Notes: generated from the sequence alone by a model not told the origin. Positions 9,363 to 18,677 are shown, counted from the stretch's first letter. The stretch: DNA of 22,299 bases from Candidatus Flexifilum affinis (GCA_016713325.1 JADJPJ010000041.1:1-22299), one strand, 5' to 3'. A program made the numbers and translations.

Positions 9363-10596
9363 TTACATATCGTCAATGGCTTCCTGAGCGGCCTCAGCGG
9401 CGTTCTCGACCAGCTCTTCGGCGGTCATGTTGCCCTTGACGGCTTCATTCAGGCCGTTGTTGAAGGTGTCGAGGAAGGAGCCAAAGCCAGGGGGGAACGA
9501 CCAGGGATAGGCGTATTCCGCACCGGCGACGAACGGCTGGAATTCCTCGCCGCGGGTCGTCAGCCAGGTTTCGGCGGCGCTGGTGCGGGTCGGCATGACG
9601 CCGAAGCCGCTCTCGGCCACCATCGTCGCGCCTTCTTCGCCGGTCAGGAAGTTGACCAGACGCAGGGAGGCTTCCAGAGCTTCTGGGGTCTGCTTGACGT
9701 CGCTCTCGGGGTCCGCCACGCCGTAGCAGACGGTGAAGGCCATCGTGGCCTTACCGACCGGCCCTTCGGGCAGTTCGGCGACGGCCCAGTTGGTGTCCGG
9801 GAACTGGTCGATCGGGTACTGGATGATCCAGTTGCCTTCGATGGTCATGGCCGCCTTGCCTGGCCGAAGGCCTCACCGGCCCAGCCAGCGCCCAGATCCG
9901 CCGGGCTCTTGGCGACGCCCTCGGTGTACAGGCTGACGAACCTCGTTGACCGCCTGGACCGTCTCGGGGCTGTTCAGGACAACCGAGCCGTCCTCGCCGA
10001 GGATGGCGCCGCCCGCCTGGTACAGGAAGGCCAGGAAGCGGGGCAGTTCGATGCCAGTGGTCAGGCCGGCGACTTCGTCGGTCGTCAGTGCTGCAGCCGC
10101 GGCGCGCAGTTCTTCCCAGGTGGTGGGGACTTCGACGCCGGCCGCTTCAAAACAGGTCGGTGTTGTACACCAGCGCCAGGGTCGAGAAGTCCTTGGCCGG
10201 GCAGTACAACTGATCTTCGTAGGTGAAGACGTTGCGCAGCGATCCGTACAGGCCCTCGGCGTTCTCAAGCTGATCGCCAACCGGGGCAATGACCCCTGGC
10301 CGACGCCCAGTCCTGCAGCTTGGAGCTGTCGACATAGAAGACGTTCGAGTAATCGCCGCTGGCGAAACCGGTCTGCATGAAGGTCTCGAATTCCGGCGAG
10401 AAGATCACCTCGACGTCGACGTCAGGGTTGGCTTCTTCAAAAGCCGCCACCATCGCTTCCAACGCCGCGTTTTCGGCATCCGACGAGGCCCAGCCCGCCA
10501 GTTGAATGACGGTCTGGTCCTGCGCACCGACAGCGCGCTCACGCTCACGACGAGCACGAGGGCCAGCACCATGAAGAGTGTACGGGTGAGACGCAT
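9363..10596 (-). CDS. Sugar ABC transporter substrate-binding protein, MalE type
   Basis: Extracytoplasmic receptor that delivers sugar to the downstream permeases. The ATG at 10596 has GGAGG seven bases upstream and opens a signal peptide (MRLTRTLFMVLALVLVVSVSAL...GAQDQ). There is no lipobox Cys, so it looks like a cleaved, soluble form. The family 1 solute-binding fold shows in VIQLAGWASSDAENAALEAM, FEEANPDVDVEV, YCPAKDFSTLALVYNTDLFE, VPTTWEELRAAAAAL, FGQGKAAMTIEGNWII and ALEASLRLVNFLTGEEGA. It ends with AAQEAIDDM. About four indels occur (near 10545, 10310, 10150, 9950-9860). After correction the length is about 410 residues, normal for the family. It lies 88 bp downstream of the GH65 gene, which predicts an alpha-glucoside such as maltose, trehalose, kojibiose or nigerose as ligand; the sequence alone does not say which. 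Confidence 0.88.
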
Positions 10597-10684
10597 TTTG
10601 TGTCCTCCAGATAGGAGACAAACCAATTTATGTGGCGCGCATTTCTCGCCTTGCGGCGACCCCATCACGCCATCGGGGTAAACA

Positions 10685-12869
10685 TCACGCGGAGTGTTCG
10701 ACCGTCAGGGTGCGCTCTTCTCCGCGATAGTTCACGCTGAAGGTGACTCGCTTCCAGTGTTCCGGCAGGGCCGGCCGCAGCGCCAGCTCGCCACTGGCGT
10801 CGATGTGCAGTCCGGCGAAGCCGAAGACCACGGCCTGCCAGACGCCGCCGCAGGCCGCGGCATGGATGCCGTCGCGCACATTGCCCTTGTTGTCATGCAG
10901 GTCGATGTGCGCGGCGTGATAGAACTGCTCGTAGGCTACGTCGATCAGTCCCAGGCGGGCAGCGACGCGGGCGTGCGTGGCCGGGCTGAGCGATGACCCG
11001 TGGTCGCAGCGCGGGTAGTACGTGTTCCAGTTGTTGATCAGCACGTGGCGCGGGGCGAGCGAGTCGCCGATCAGCGCCATCAGCATGACCACGTCGGCCT
11101 GCTTGATGACCTGCGACTGGATGGTGCGCGCGTGCCCCAGAATGGCCTGCACGCTGCTGGTGCGCGGCTGGTAGTTCGGCACGGGGATGTATTCCATGTC
11201 GAAGAAGCCGGGGAACTGGACGTGGATCTGCTTTTCCTCGTCGAACGGCATATACATGCGGCCGATGACGTCGCGCCACTTCGTCAGCCGCTCGGGACGG
11301 AGATCGAGGGCGGCCACCAGTCGGTCGAAGTCGGCCGGGGCGTAGACGGACAGCCAGTCCAGCGCCCTGAGGGCCGTCTCCAGGTGCCAGACGACCATGC
11401 GGTTGGTGAAGACGCTGTTGTCGACATTTTCGTGGTACTCGTCGGGGCCGATCTGCTGCGAGATCTCGTAGCGGTCGTTCTTGTTTTCCACGCGACTGCC
11501 CCAGAAGACGGCGGTATCGAGCAGCAGTTCCGCGCCATACTGGCGAAACCAGGTGTCATCGCCGGTCCACTGCCAGAACCGCCAGACGGCGTAGGCGATG
11601 TCGGTCGAAATGTGCTGCTCGCTGTCGCCCGTCCAGATGCGGATCAGGCTGCCATCCGGCTGCGGATCAGACCACTTGGGCGTCGTTTCCTCGCCCGTGT
11701 CGGTGCTTTCCCAGGGAAACATCGCGCCTTCGAAACCGTTGATCTGGGCATTCGTGCGCGCCCCTGCCAGCCGGTGATAGCGGTACATGAGCAGCTTGCG
11801 GGCGATCTGCGGCTGGGTCAGGGTCAGCGGCGGCAGCGCGGAACAGCTCGGTATCCCAGAAGACGTGGCCTTTGTAGCCCATACCGCTCAGCGTCTTGGC
11901 GCCGATGCTGACATCGTCGCTGTGGCGCGGCGCGGCGATCAGCATGGTAGGTAGTGAAGCGTAGTGCCAGCTGGCACTCGTCGTCACCTTCAATGGTGAT
12001 GTCGCTGGCCGCCCAGGTTTTCGCCCATTCGGCTTCGTGGGCGGCGCGCAGGCTGTCAAGCCGGCGGCAGCCGCGCGCTGAACCGCCTCCTCGGCGGCAT
12101 CGAGGGGCGCGCTGGTGTCGCGGCTGGTGTAGATCGCGGTGAACTTGTCGAACGTGGCCGTCCCCTCGCGCTGGAGCTGGACGGCAGTGGACAGCGCCGG
12201 CCGCAAGCCCTCGGCCGAGCGAGAGGCACTCGCGTCGTTGACGGTCGAGGCCAGGGCCACGACGTAGCCGGATTGCGCAGTGGTCCGCTCGACGCCGATC
12301 ACGCCGTCCGCTGGGAGCCGCGGAACTCCGGCTTCCAGTGCGAGACGCCGTTGTTGGAGGTGTCGGCATCGATGCTGAAGTCGAGTTTGACGGAGGGGGT
12401 GCCTTCGACAGCGGTGACGGTCACGCGCTGGGCCATGACGTGCGGGTCGGCCAGGCTGGCGAAACGCTCGAAGGTGATGCGGACGATGCTGCCGGACTGG
12501 GCGCGGAACAGGAGGTCGCGCACCAGCACGCCCCGGTCGATCAGCAGCGCGCGCTCATAGCCGAGCAGCGCGCCAAAAGGTGGATTGAGGTTGTCGGTGC
12601 GGTCGAAGACGGTGTGGAAAGGGGTGTCGTCGACGGTGAGAGCGATCGGCAGCCAGTTCGGCACGTTGACCAGTTCGGAGACCTGCATCTCCTCGGCGTG
12701 GTCGTAAATCCCGTGGATTAGGGTCGAGGGCATCTCGCCGGAGTTGCCTTCTTCAAAGCTGCCACGCGTTCCCAGGTACCCGTTGCCCACGGTGAAGAGG
12801 CGTTTCGTAATGAGTCATACGCTCGGGCTGGAAACCGCGCTCAATCAGCGTCCACAGACGTTTGTGCAT
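10685..12869 (-). CDS. GH65 disaccharide phosphorylase (maltose/trehalose/kojibiose type)
   Basis: Cytoplasmic inverting phosphorylase that splits an alpha-glucosidic disaccharide with phosphate to beta-glucose 1-phosphate plus a sugar. The start at 12869 (MHKRLWTLIERGFQPERMTHYET) is chosen because it leads, after one extra base near 12809, into the hallmark LFTVGNGYLGTRGSFEEGN. Further motifs are YKGHVFWDTELF, then the catalytic acid in IGPDEYHENVDNS (Glu at about residue 475). The phosphate-binding HGSSLSP marks a phosphorylase and not a hydrolase; DGIHAAACGGVW and GFAG lie near the C-terminus. Indels are inferred near 12809, 12310, 12070, 11950 and 11825. The last 367 codons are clean. No signal peptide. 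It is first in the operon, behind the LacI-type operators. No beta-phosphoglucomutase is visible nearby, although that partner is frequent. Exact substrate undetermined. Confidence 0.9.
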
Positions 12870-12903
12870 CGACAAATCTCGCTTGTAAGAAATCCAGTCC
12901 AGG

Positions 12904-12921
12904 AGGTTAATCGATTAACCT
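12904..12921. promoter_or_regulatory. LacI-family operator, proximal
   Basis: Perfect 18-bp palindrome AGGTTAATCGATTAACCT with the central CG typical of LacI/GalR-family sites. It lies 35 bp upstream of the GH65 start codon, in the 5' leader. Confidence 0.8.
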
Positions 12922-12994
12922 GTGACTTTTCACACCATGCATCGTTCAAGCATGGCGGTGGGTGGCAGCAGAGTGAAGTCTAACGACTGCCAAC

Positions 12995-13006
12995 TTAATC
13001 GATTAA
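12995..13006. promoter_or_regulatory. LacI-family operator, at the promoter
   Basis: The core TTAATCGATTAA is identical to the core of the proximal site, 88 bp away centre to centre. It sits immediately downstream of the -10 box of the promoter at 13016-13044, where a bound repressor would block transcription start. Confidence 0.78.
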
Positions 13007-13015
13007 CTCAAACTG

Positions 13016-13044
13016 AGAATAGATCGCCTCAGGAAGATTGTCAA
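13016..13044 (-). promoter_or_regulatory. Sigma70-type promoter of the GH65 sugar operon
   Basis: On the minus strand, a perfect -35 TTGACA (13044-13039) is followed by exactly 17 bp and the -10 TATTCT (13021-13016). The LacI-type operator follows directly. Expected transcription starts near 13005-13010 and leaves a leader of about 135 nt. Confidence 0.75.
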
Positions 13045-13102
13045 GAGACCTGGCGCGGGGTTCGTGCAAGGTGCATAAGCGGTCGGCGGATGGCGCGGGG
13101 GC

Positions 13103-13128
13103 GGGCGCATCGGATACACCGTGCGCCC
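13103..13128 (-). terminator. Hairpin after the FtsX-type permease
   Basis: Stem GGGCGCA / TGCGCCC (7 bp, plus a wobble) starts 20 bp past the minus-strand stop at 13148. No T run follows, so it is a possible 3'-end structure and not a clear terminator. Confidence 0.35.
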
Positions 13129-13147
13129 CACCCGGATCATGGCGCGC

Positions 13148-15571
13148 TCACATGGAAAGGGTCTTGCTCAGCGCGCCGAGGTTGCTGCGGCGCAGACTCC
13201 GTAGGCTGAGCAGTACGGCGACGAGGATCACCAGCACGATGCCAGCGATGGCGACGGCGTAAGATTGAGGGCTGATGGCGGGAAGCTGCCCGAAGAATGC
13301 CAGATCGTAGTTGGCGAGCAAGCCCTCCAGAGCTGCCCAGCCCAGCGGCAGGCTGATGAGGATGCCGACGACGGTGATGGAGAGCGTCTCCCAGGCGACC
13401 GCCGCGCCGATCTCGCGCAGGCTGGCGCCGGTGGTGCGCATGATCATCAGCTCCTCATGGCGTTCGAGCAGGTTGACGGTGATCGTGTTGAAGACGACGA
13501 CCAGCGTCAGCACGAAGCCGAACAGCACGAAGGTGCGCGAGAAGTCCACATAAAGGCTCATGTAGGTATTCAGGTCGTGTCGGGTGCGCGCCATCGACTC
13601 GACCGACTGCACGCCCGGCAGATCGCCCAGCGCGACGCGCACCGCGTCGATCTGCGCCGGGTCGGCGCGCACCAGCGCCGCGTTGACCAGCGGCAGCCCG
13701 CCGGGAAGCCACGAGCGCATCAGGTCGCTGGGCAGGTAGACGATGCTGCCGATGCCCTGCTCGACCACGCCGGCGATCCGCGCCTCATGAGTCTGCCCTA
13801 GCGCCGTCAGCCGGATCGTGTCGCCTGCGTCGGCGTTCAGCACGCGCGCCAGGTTGTGCCCGATCCATACAGCATCGCCGCTGCTCAGCGCCGGTTCGCC
13901 GCTCAACATGGCGAAGGTGAGGAAATCCGTCCCCTGGTCCAGGGTCAGGGCGTAAGTGTCCAGCGTCGCACCGTCGAATGCCGCCGTCACCGGACCGATC
14001 AGGACGAGAGCGGCGTCGTTCACGGCGGGGACCGCCTCCAGGGGTGCGCGGCGCATGGGTTCGGCGGATGGCGTGTCCCAGAGGACCTGGAAATCGTAAT
14101 GGACGCCCTGCTCAAACTGCACCCCGACAACCCGCAGCGTGCTGTCCGCCAGACCGCTCGCCGCCAGGATGAGCGTGCAGCCCAGCACGACGCCGATCAG
14201 CGTGTTGACGCTGCGCATGGGCGCGCGCAGGATGTTGCGCAGTGCCTGCTGCGCTGCCAGCGGCAGGCCGGGGACGGTCAGGCGGGCGTGTGCGCCCATG
14301 CCGGCGGGGGTAACCGGGCGCAGCGCCAGCCCCGGATCGGTTTGCGCGGCGCGCAGCGCCGGCGACGCCCCGGCGACGAGAGCGAGCAGCAGCATGATGC
14401 CGAAGCCGAACAGGATATAGCCCCACTGCGGCGGATTGACAAAAGAGGGCAGCGCCCCGTTGGTGAGCGTCTGAATGAACATCGCGGCGACGCCGAAGGA
14501 GCCGAGATAGCCGATAATCGAGCCGACCACCGCGCCAGTCACGCTGATGATCAGCGGGAAGCCGAGATAATGCAGCAGCGTCTCGCGCTGGGTCAGCCCG
14601 AGCGCCCGCATCGTGCCGACGCGCCGCCGCTCACCGTCGATCAGGCGCGCCAGCAGCACCGCCATGACCACGGCGCTGATCAGCAGGAACATCGCCGAGA
14701 AAAACGCAGCAATCGCCATGTTGCCCTTGCTGTTGGCGTCGATCACGCCGCCGCTGGGGGTCTCGGCGCGACTGGCGATGAATTCCGGCTCGAACGGCTC
14801 CAGCGCGGCAGCCAGCGCGGCGCGCACTGCCTCCGGGTCGGCGGCGTCGGTCAGGGTCAGCGCCAGACTGTTGATCTCCGTGAGCGACGTCCGGGCGTCG
14901 CCGGAGGCGGCGGCGGTATCTTCACCAATATCCACCAGCGTGGACAGAGTGCTGCGATTCATGTAGCCGACGGTAAACGAGTTCGGCGCCGGAAAGGGCA
15001 TGTTCCCGTCCTCGCCCGCCACCAGGTATTCCGGCGCCGCCGCCAGCCCCGCCAGTTTCAGATCGTGCCACTTTTCGGCGATGCGAACGCGCACGGTGTC
15101 GCCAGGGGCGAGATCATGATAGACGGCAAAGGACTGGAGCAGCAGCAGATCGCCCGCCGCGCCGATGTTCGCGCCGTTCATGACGGCGACCAGGTTGACT
15201 GCGGGTTCGGCGACCGTGACCGCTTCCAACGGTGAGGCGGCGGGGAGATCGATCAGGCGCAGCGCGATGACCTGCTCGCCGCTCAGCGCCAGCTCGCCGT
15301 CGATGATCAGCCGCCCCTGCGCCGCCGCCACCCCATCGATGGCTTGTGCCGCCGCCAGCAACGTCTCGGCGTCGGCGCGCGCAAAGCGGGCGGTGAAGTC
15401 GGCGAAGTGCAGTTGTTCATAGGAGTCCTGAATCGAGGCGATCATGGCGACGCCGGCGGGGTAGGTCGCGCCGTAGAACGCCAGCCCCAGGACCACCGTC
15501 AGCCAGACGGCAAAGAAGGCACCGGCGTGCCCGCGCAGGTCGCCGATTAGTTTACGCCGCAGTGTCGTCAT
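13148..15571 (-). CDS. ABC transporter permease, FtsX/MacB-type, 807 residues
   Basis: Membrane subunit of a type VII (mechanotransmission) ABC system. It is an uninterrupted frame from ATG 15571, three nucleotides after the ATPase stop. One helix at residues 17-38 anchors a large extracytoplasmic domain (about 40-285). A first FtsX core has helices at about 286-311, 335-368 and 382-402, and a helix at about 453-473 begins a second extracytoplasmic domain. A second FtsX core (about 680-800) includes FVLFGFVLTLVVVFNTITVNLLERHEELMIMRTTGAS. The cytoplasmic motif ERRRVGTMRALGLTQRETL contacts the ATPase. Two FtsX cores in one chain, so one chain may replace the usual permease dimer. Relatives act in export of macrolides, peptides or lipids, or in cell-surface signalling; the cargo here is unknown. 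Notably it carries no frameshift, unlike most genes in the window. Confidence 0.9.
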   Translation of the reverse strand: MTTLRRKLIGDLRGHAGAFFAVWLTVVLGLAFYGATYPAGVAMIASIQDSYEQLHFADFTARFARADAETLLAAAQAIDGVAAAQGRLIIDGELALSGEQVIALRLIDLPAASPLEAVTVAEPAVNLVAVMNGANIGAAGDLLLLQSFAVYHDLAPGDTVRVRIAEKWHDLKLAGLAAAPEYLVAGEDGNMPFPAPNSFTVGYMNRSTLSTLVDIGEDTAAASGDARTSLTEINSLALTLTDAADPEAVRAALAAALEPFEPEFIASRAETPSGGVIDANSKGNMAIAAFFSAMFLLISAVVMAVLLARLIDGERRRVGTMRALGLTQRETLLHYLGFPLIISVTGAVVGSIIGYLGSFGVAAMFIQTLTNGALPSFVNPPQWGYILFGFGIMLLLALVAGASPALRAAQTDPGLALRPVTPAGMGAHARLTVPGLPLAAQQALRNILRAPMRSVNTLIGVVLGCTLILAASGLADSTLRVVGVQFEQGVHYDFQVLWDTPSAEPMRRAPLEAVPAVNDAALVLIGPVTAAFDGATLDTYALTLDQGTDFLTFAMLSGEPALSSGDAVWIGHNLARVLNADAGDTIRLTALGQTHEARIAGVVEQGIGSIVYLPSDLMRSWLPGGLPLVNAALVRADPAQIDAVRVALGDLPGVQSVESMARTRHDLNTYMSLYVDFSRTFVLFGFVLTLVVVFNTITVNLLERHEELMIMRTTGASLREIGAAVAWETLSITVVGILISLPLGWAALEGLLANYDLAFFGQLPAISPQSYAVAIAGIVLVILVAVLLSLRSLRRSNLGALSKTLSM

Positions 15572-15574
15572 GCA

Positions 15575-16277
15575 TCACCACCGGATTTCCTGGGTCGAAA
15601 GCGGGTTAGCGTGAGCTTCGATGCCGACCAGATCGCCGCTGCTCATGCGAATCACGGTGTCGGCGGCTTTGCCGATGGCGCTGTTGTGCGTGACGATGAG
15701 AAAGGTCTGCCCGCGCTCCTGGTTGATGCGGCGCATCACCCGCAGCACTTCCTGCCCCGTGTCGGTGTCCAGGCTGCCGGTCGGCTCATCCGCCAGCACC
15801 AGCGCGGGGTTCTTGACCAGCGCCCGGGCGATGGCGACGCTGCTGCTGCCCGCCGGAAAGCTGCCCCGGGTAGTGGTTCAGGCGCGCGCCCAGCCCCACC
15901 AGGTCGAGCATCTCCGCCGGGTCGCCGGCTTGCCTGCCGACCAGTTCCGCCGCGAAGCGCACATTCTCCAGCGCCGTCAGCGAGGGGATAAGGTTGAAGA
16001 ACTGGAAGACCAACCCGACCTTGAAGCGCCGGTAGCGGGTCAGGGCGCGTTCGTCCAACTGGCTGACATTCTGCTGATCAACGACTACGGCGCCGGCATC
16101 GGCTCCCTCCAACCCGCCAATGAGATTGAGGAGGGTGGTCTTGCCAGAACCGCTGGGTCCCTCGATGACGGCGAATTTGCCGCGTTCCACCGCCAGGGTC
16201 ACGCCTTTCAGCGCGTGAATGGTATCTTCCCCCAGACGATATGATTTCTGTACCCCGTTGAGTTCGATGAGATTCAT
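15575..16277 (-). CDS. ABC transporter ATPase, MacB/LolD type
   Basis: Nucleotide-binding subunit for the following FtsX-type permease. The ATG at 16277 has AAGGA seven bases upstream; a GTG six bases earlier is an alternative. Walker A is GPSGSGKTT (about residue 40), the Q-loop is GLVFQFFNLIPSLTALENV, the signature is LSGGQQQR, Walker B is ALVLADEPTGSLD and the H-loop is LIVTHN. These are the diagnostic MacB/LolD/FtsE-subfamily forms. Two bases are missing near 15858, between QQQR and VAIARALVKNP. Restoring two gives 235 codons, the standard size for the subfamily. The stop is followed by TGC and the permease ATG, so the two are almost certainly translated together. No periplasmic adaptor gene (MacA) is present. 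Confidence 0.9.
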
Positions 16278-16614
16278 TGACACATCCTTGAGGCTGCTGC
16301 AAAGACAGTTTCTCGACGTGCTGCATCTTCCACTCGAAAGATTATCACGAAGCCTATCCTATGCATCATTAAGCATTGGGATCGCTCCCAGATTCGCGTT
16401 GCAATGTCTTGCACGTGGGGCAATCTGCGCTAAACTGATGTCATGGTACGGACATGCAACCGCGCCTTATGGAGAAACGATTTGGAGTTGCGCAATCTGT
16501 AGGGACGGTATTCTTGCCGTCCGGACGCGATGAATCGCATCCCTACATCCCGTTAGGTCTAAACCTATTCTCCATTAGTTATCCTTTCTTCACATACAAG
16601 AGGATTGACACAAC
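16278..16614. promoter_or_regulatory. Divergent intergenic region between MacB-type operon and xyl operon
   Basis: This 337-bp gap separates two divergent operons and contains no gene. The middle is AT-richer than the coding DNA. Possible but weak boxes are TTGCAC-16-TAAACT (about 16412-16435, plus strand) and a GATAAT (about 16340-16345) on the minus strand. A 50-bp double palindrome lies at 16498-16547. A site AGAGGA about 10 nt before the ATG at 16615 can serve as ribosome-binding site. Confidence 0.4.
16498..16547. repeat. GTAGGGAC palindrome, inverted pair
   Basis: Fifty bp bounded by TGTAGGGA and TCCCTACA. It consists of two units in inverted orientation. Left: GTAGGGAC, core GGTATTCTTGCC, GTC. 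Right, read on the minus strand: GTAGGGAT, core GCGATTCATCGC, GTCC. Each half folds on itself (GACGGTA/TGCCGTC and GCGAT/ATCGC stems) and the outer 8 bp pair with each other. Size and terminal repeats are MITE-like. Confidence 0.75.
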
Positions 16615-18677
16615 ATGCGCAAGTTTTTTCATCCGTTGTTTCTCTCACTCCTCCTCCTCCTGAGCCTTGCGGCCGGGCTGAGCGTTAGCGCTCAGAGAGA
16701 GGGCAGCATTGCCGTACTGCTGCCCGACAGCGCATCGTCGGATCGGTGGGGAGAATGACGACCGCCGGTTCGTGGAGGGTGGATTCGAGGCCGCGGGCGT
16801 CGAGTACACGAGCGTCAGCGCGGAAGCGGACGCCCAGGCACGGTTCAGCCAGGCGGAACAGGCCATCACCAACGGCGCCAAGGTCATCCTGCTGGTCAAT
16901 CTGGACAGCGCATCCGGCGCGGCGATCATCGAACTGGCGCGCGCCAACGGCGTGGCGATCATCGACTATGACCGCCTGACGATCGAAGGCCCCGGTGCCG
17001 ACTTCTATGTCTCGTTCGACAACGAATCGGTCGGCCGCCTGCAGGGCGAAGGGCTGGTCGCGGCGGTCGAGGCGGCAGGTCTGGAAAACCCGAACGTGGC
17101 CGTGCTCAACGGCTCGCCGACGGACAACAACGCCACCCTGTTCAAGAACGGCTGATGGCGTCATCAACCCGCTGTTCGAGAGCGGCGCGTGGACCGAAGT
17201 CGCCGACCAGAGCGTACCCGGCTGGGACAACCAGCAGGCGCTGGTGATCTTCGAGCAGATGCTGACGGCAGCCGGTGGCGAGATCGACGCGGCCGTGGCG
17301 GCCAATGATGGTCTGGCGGGCGCGGTCATCGCGGCGCTGCAGAACCAGGGTCTGCCCTTCATCCCGGTGACGGGTCAGGACGCGACCGTGGGCGGCATCC
17401 AGAACATCCTGGCCGGCCGTCAGAGCATGACCGTCTACAAGGCGATCAAGGCTGAGGCCGAGGCCGCTGCCGCGCTGGCGATTGCCCTGCTCAAGGGTGA
17501 GGACACCTCCTCGCTCGTGACCGGCGCGGTCAACAACGGCACCAACGACATCCCGTCGGTCCTGCTCGTCCCGGTCTCGGTCACGGCCGACAATATCGAA
17601 GAAACCGTCATCGCCGATGGCTTCCGTACGTGGGAAGAAATCTGCGTCGGCGAGTTCGCACAGTACTGCCCGGCCGAGGCCACTGCTGGCGCCGAAGTTT
17701 CCGGCAGCATTGCCGTACTGCTGCCCGACAGCGCATCGTCGGATCGGTGGGAGAATGACGACCGCCGGTTCTTCGAGGGTGCGTTCGAGGCCGCGGGCGT
17801 CGAGTACACCATCGTCAACGCGGAAGCGGACGCCCAGGCACAGTTCAGCCCAGGCGGAACAGGCCATCACCAACGGCGCCAAGGTCATCCTGCTGGTCAA
17901 TCTGGACAGCGCATCCGGCGCGGCGATCATCGAACTGGCGCGCGCCAACGGCGTGGCGATCATCGACTATGACCGCCTGACGATCGAAGGCCCCGGCGCC
18001 GACTTCTATGTTTCGTTCGACAACGAATCGGTCGGCCGTCTGCAGGGCGAAGGGCTGGTCGCGGCGGTCGAGGCGGCAGGTCTGGAAAACCCGAACGTGG
18101 CCGTGCTCAACGGCTCGCCGACGGACAACAACGCCACCCTGTTCAAGAACGGCTATGATGGCGTCATCAACCCGCTGTTCGAGAGCGGCGCGTGGACCGA
18201 AGTCGCTGACCAGAGCGTACCGACTGGGACAACCAGCAGGCCCTCGTCATCTTCGAGCAGATGCTGACCGACGCCGGTGGCAACATCGACGCCGCCATCG
18301 CCGCCAATGATGGTCTGGCCGGTGCGGTCATCGCCGCCCTCCAGAACCAGGGTCTGCCCTTCATCCCGGTGACGGGTCAGGACGCGACCGTGGGCGGCAT
18401 CCAGAACATCCTGGCTGGCCGTCAGAGCATGACCGTCTACAAGGCGATCAAGGCTGAAGCCGAGGCCGCTGCTGCGCCTGGCGATTGCCCTGCTCAAGGG
18501 TGAAGACACCTCTCGCTGGTGACTGGCGCGGTCAACAATGGCACCAACGACATCCCGTCGGTCCTGCTCGTCCCGGTCTCGGTCACGGCCGACAACATCG
18601 AAGAAACCGTCATCGCCGATGGCTTCCGTACCTGGGAAGAAATCTGCGTCGGCGAGTTCGAGCAGTACTGCCCGTAA
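16615..18677 (+). CDS. xylF: Xylose-type ABC binding protein with two tandem binding domains
   Basis: Extracytoplasmic receptor of the XylF group of pentose/hexose-binding proteins (CUT2 importers), feeding the XylG/XylH-type proteins encoded next. ATG 16615 opens a signal peptide (MRKFFHPLFLSLLLLLSLAAG...VSAQ). Two full binding domains follow, each starting GSIAVLLPDSASSDRW and ending (A/E)QYCP, joined by the 10-residue linker AEATAGAEVS. The junction (about 17640-17720) is in frame without any correction. Each domain shows INGAKVILLVNLDSA-like, IIDYDRLTIEG, VSFDNESVGRLQGEG, VLNGSPTDNNA, AANDGLAGAVIAAL, VTGQDATVGGIQNIL and MTVYKAIKAEAE motifs. Six indels (near 16750, 17153, 17850, 18221, 18477, 18511) each affect one copy only. 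Correcting them gives 687 residues, about twice the family norm. The two domains are about 97% identical in protein. A xylose ligand is likely but not proven. Confidence 0.88.
16702..17672 (+). repeat. xylF binding domain, copy 1
   Basis: First domain-length repeat inside the xylF-like gene; 324 codons after correcting two indels. About 300 bp (16860-17150) differ from copy 2 by only a few synonymous bases. Elsewhere there are small clusters of amino-acid changes, such as VEGGFEAAG against FEGAFEAAG and AAGGEIDAAV against DAGGNIDAAI. Confidence 0.92.
17703..18674 (+). repeat. xylF binding domain, copy 2
   Basis: Second domain-length repeat, also 324 codons after correcting four indels. It lacks a signal peptide of its own and is entered directly from copy 1 through the linker, so it cannot be a separately exported gene unless the junction is misassembled. 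Confidence 0.92.

Noticed and set aside
11000..11911. Plus-strand ORF of 303 codons opposite the GH65 gene
   Set aside because: Antisense to the conserved GH65 catalytic region; no motif or ribosome-binding site.
13856..15235. Long plus-strand ORF of 459 codons opposite the FtsX-type permease
   Set aside because: It is antisense to an intact, recognisable 807-codon gene, is extremely rich in Arg/Gln/Gly/Ala, and shows no domain. It is a high-GC shadow.
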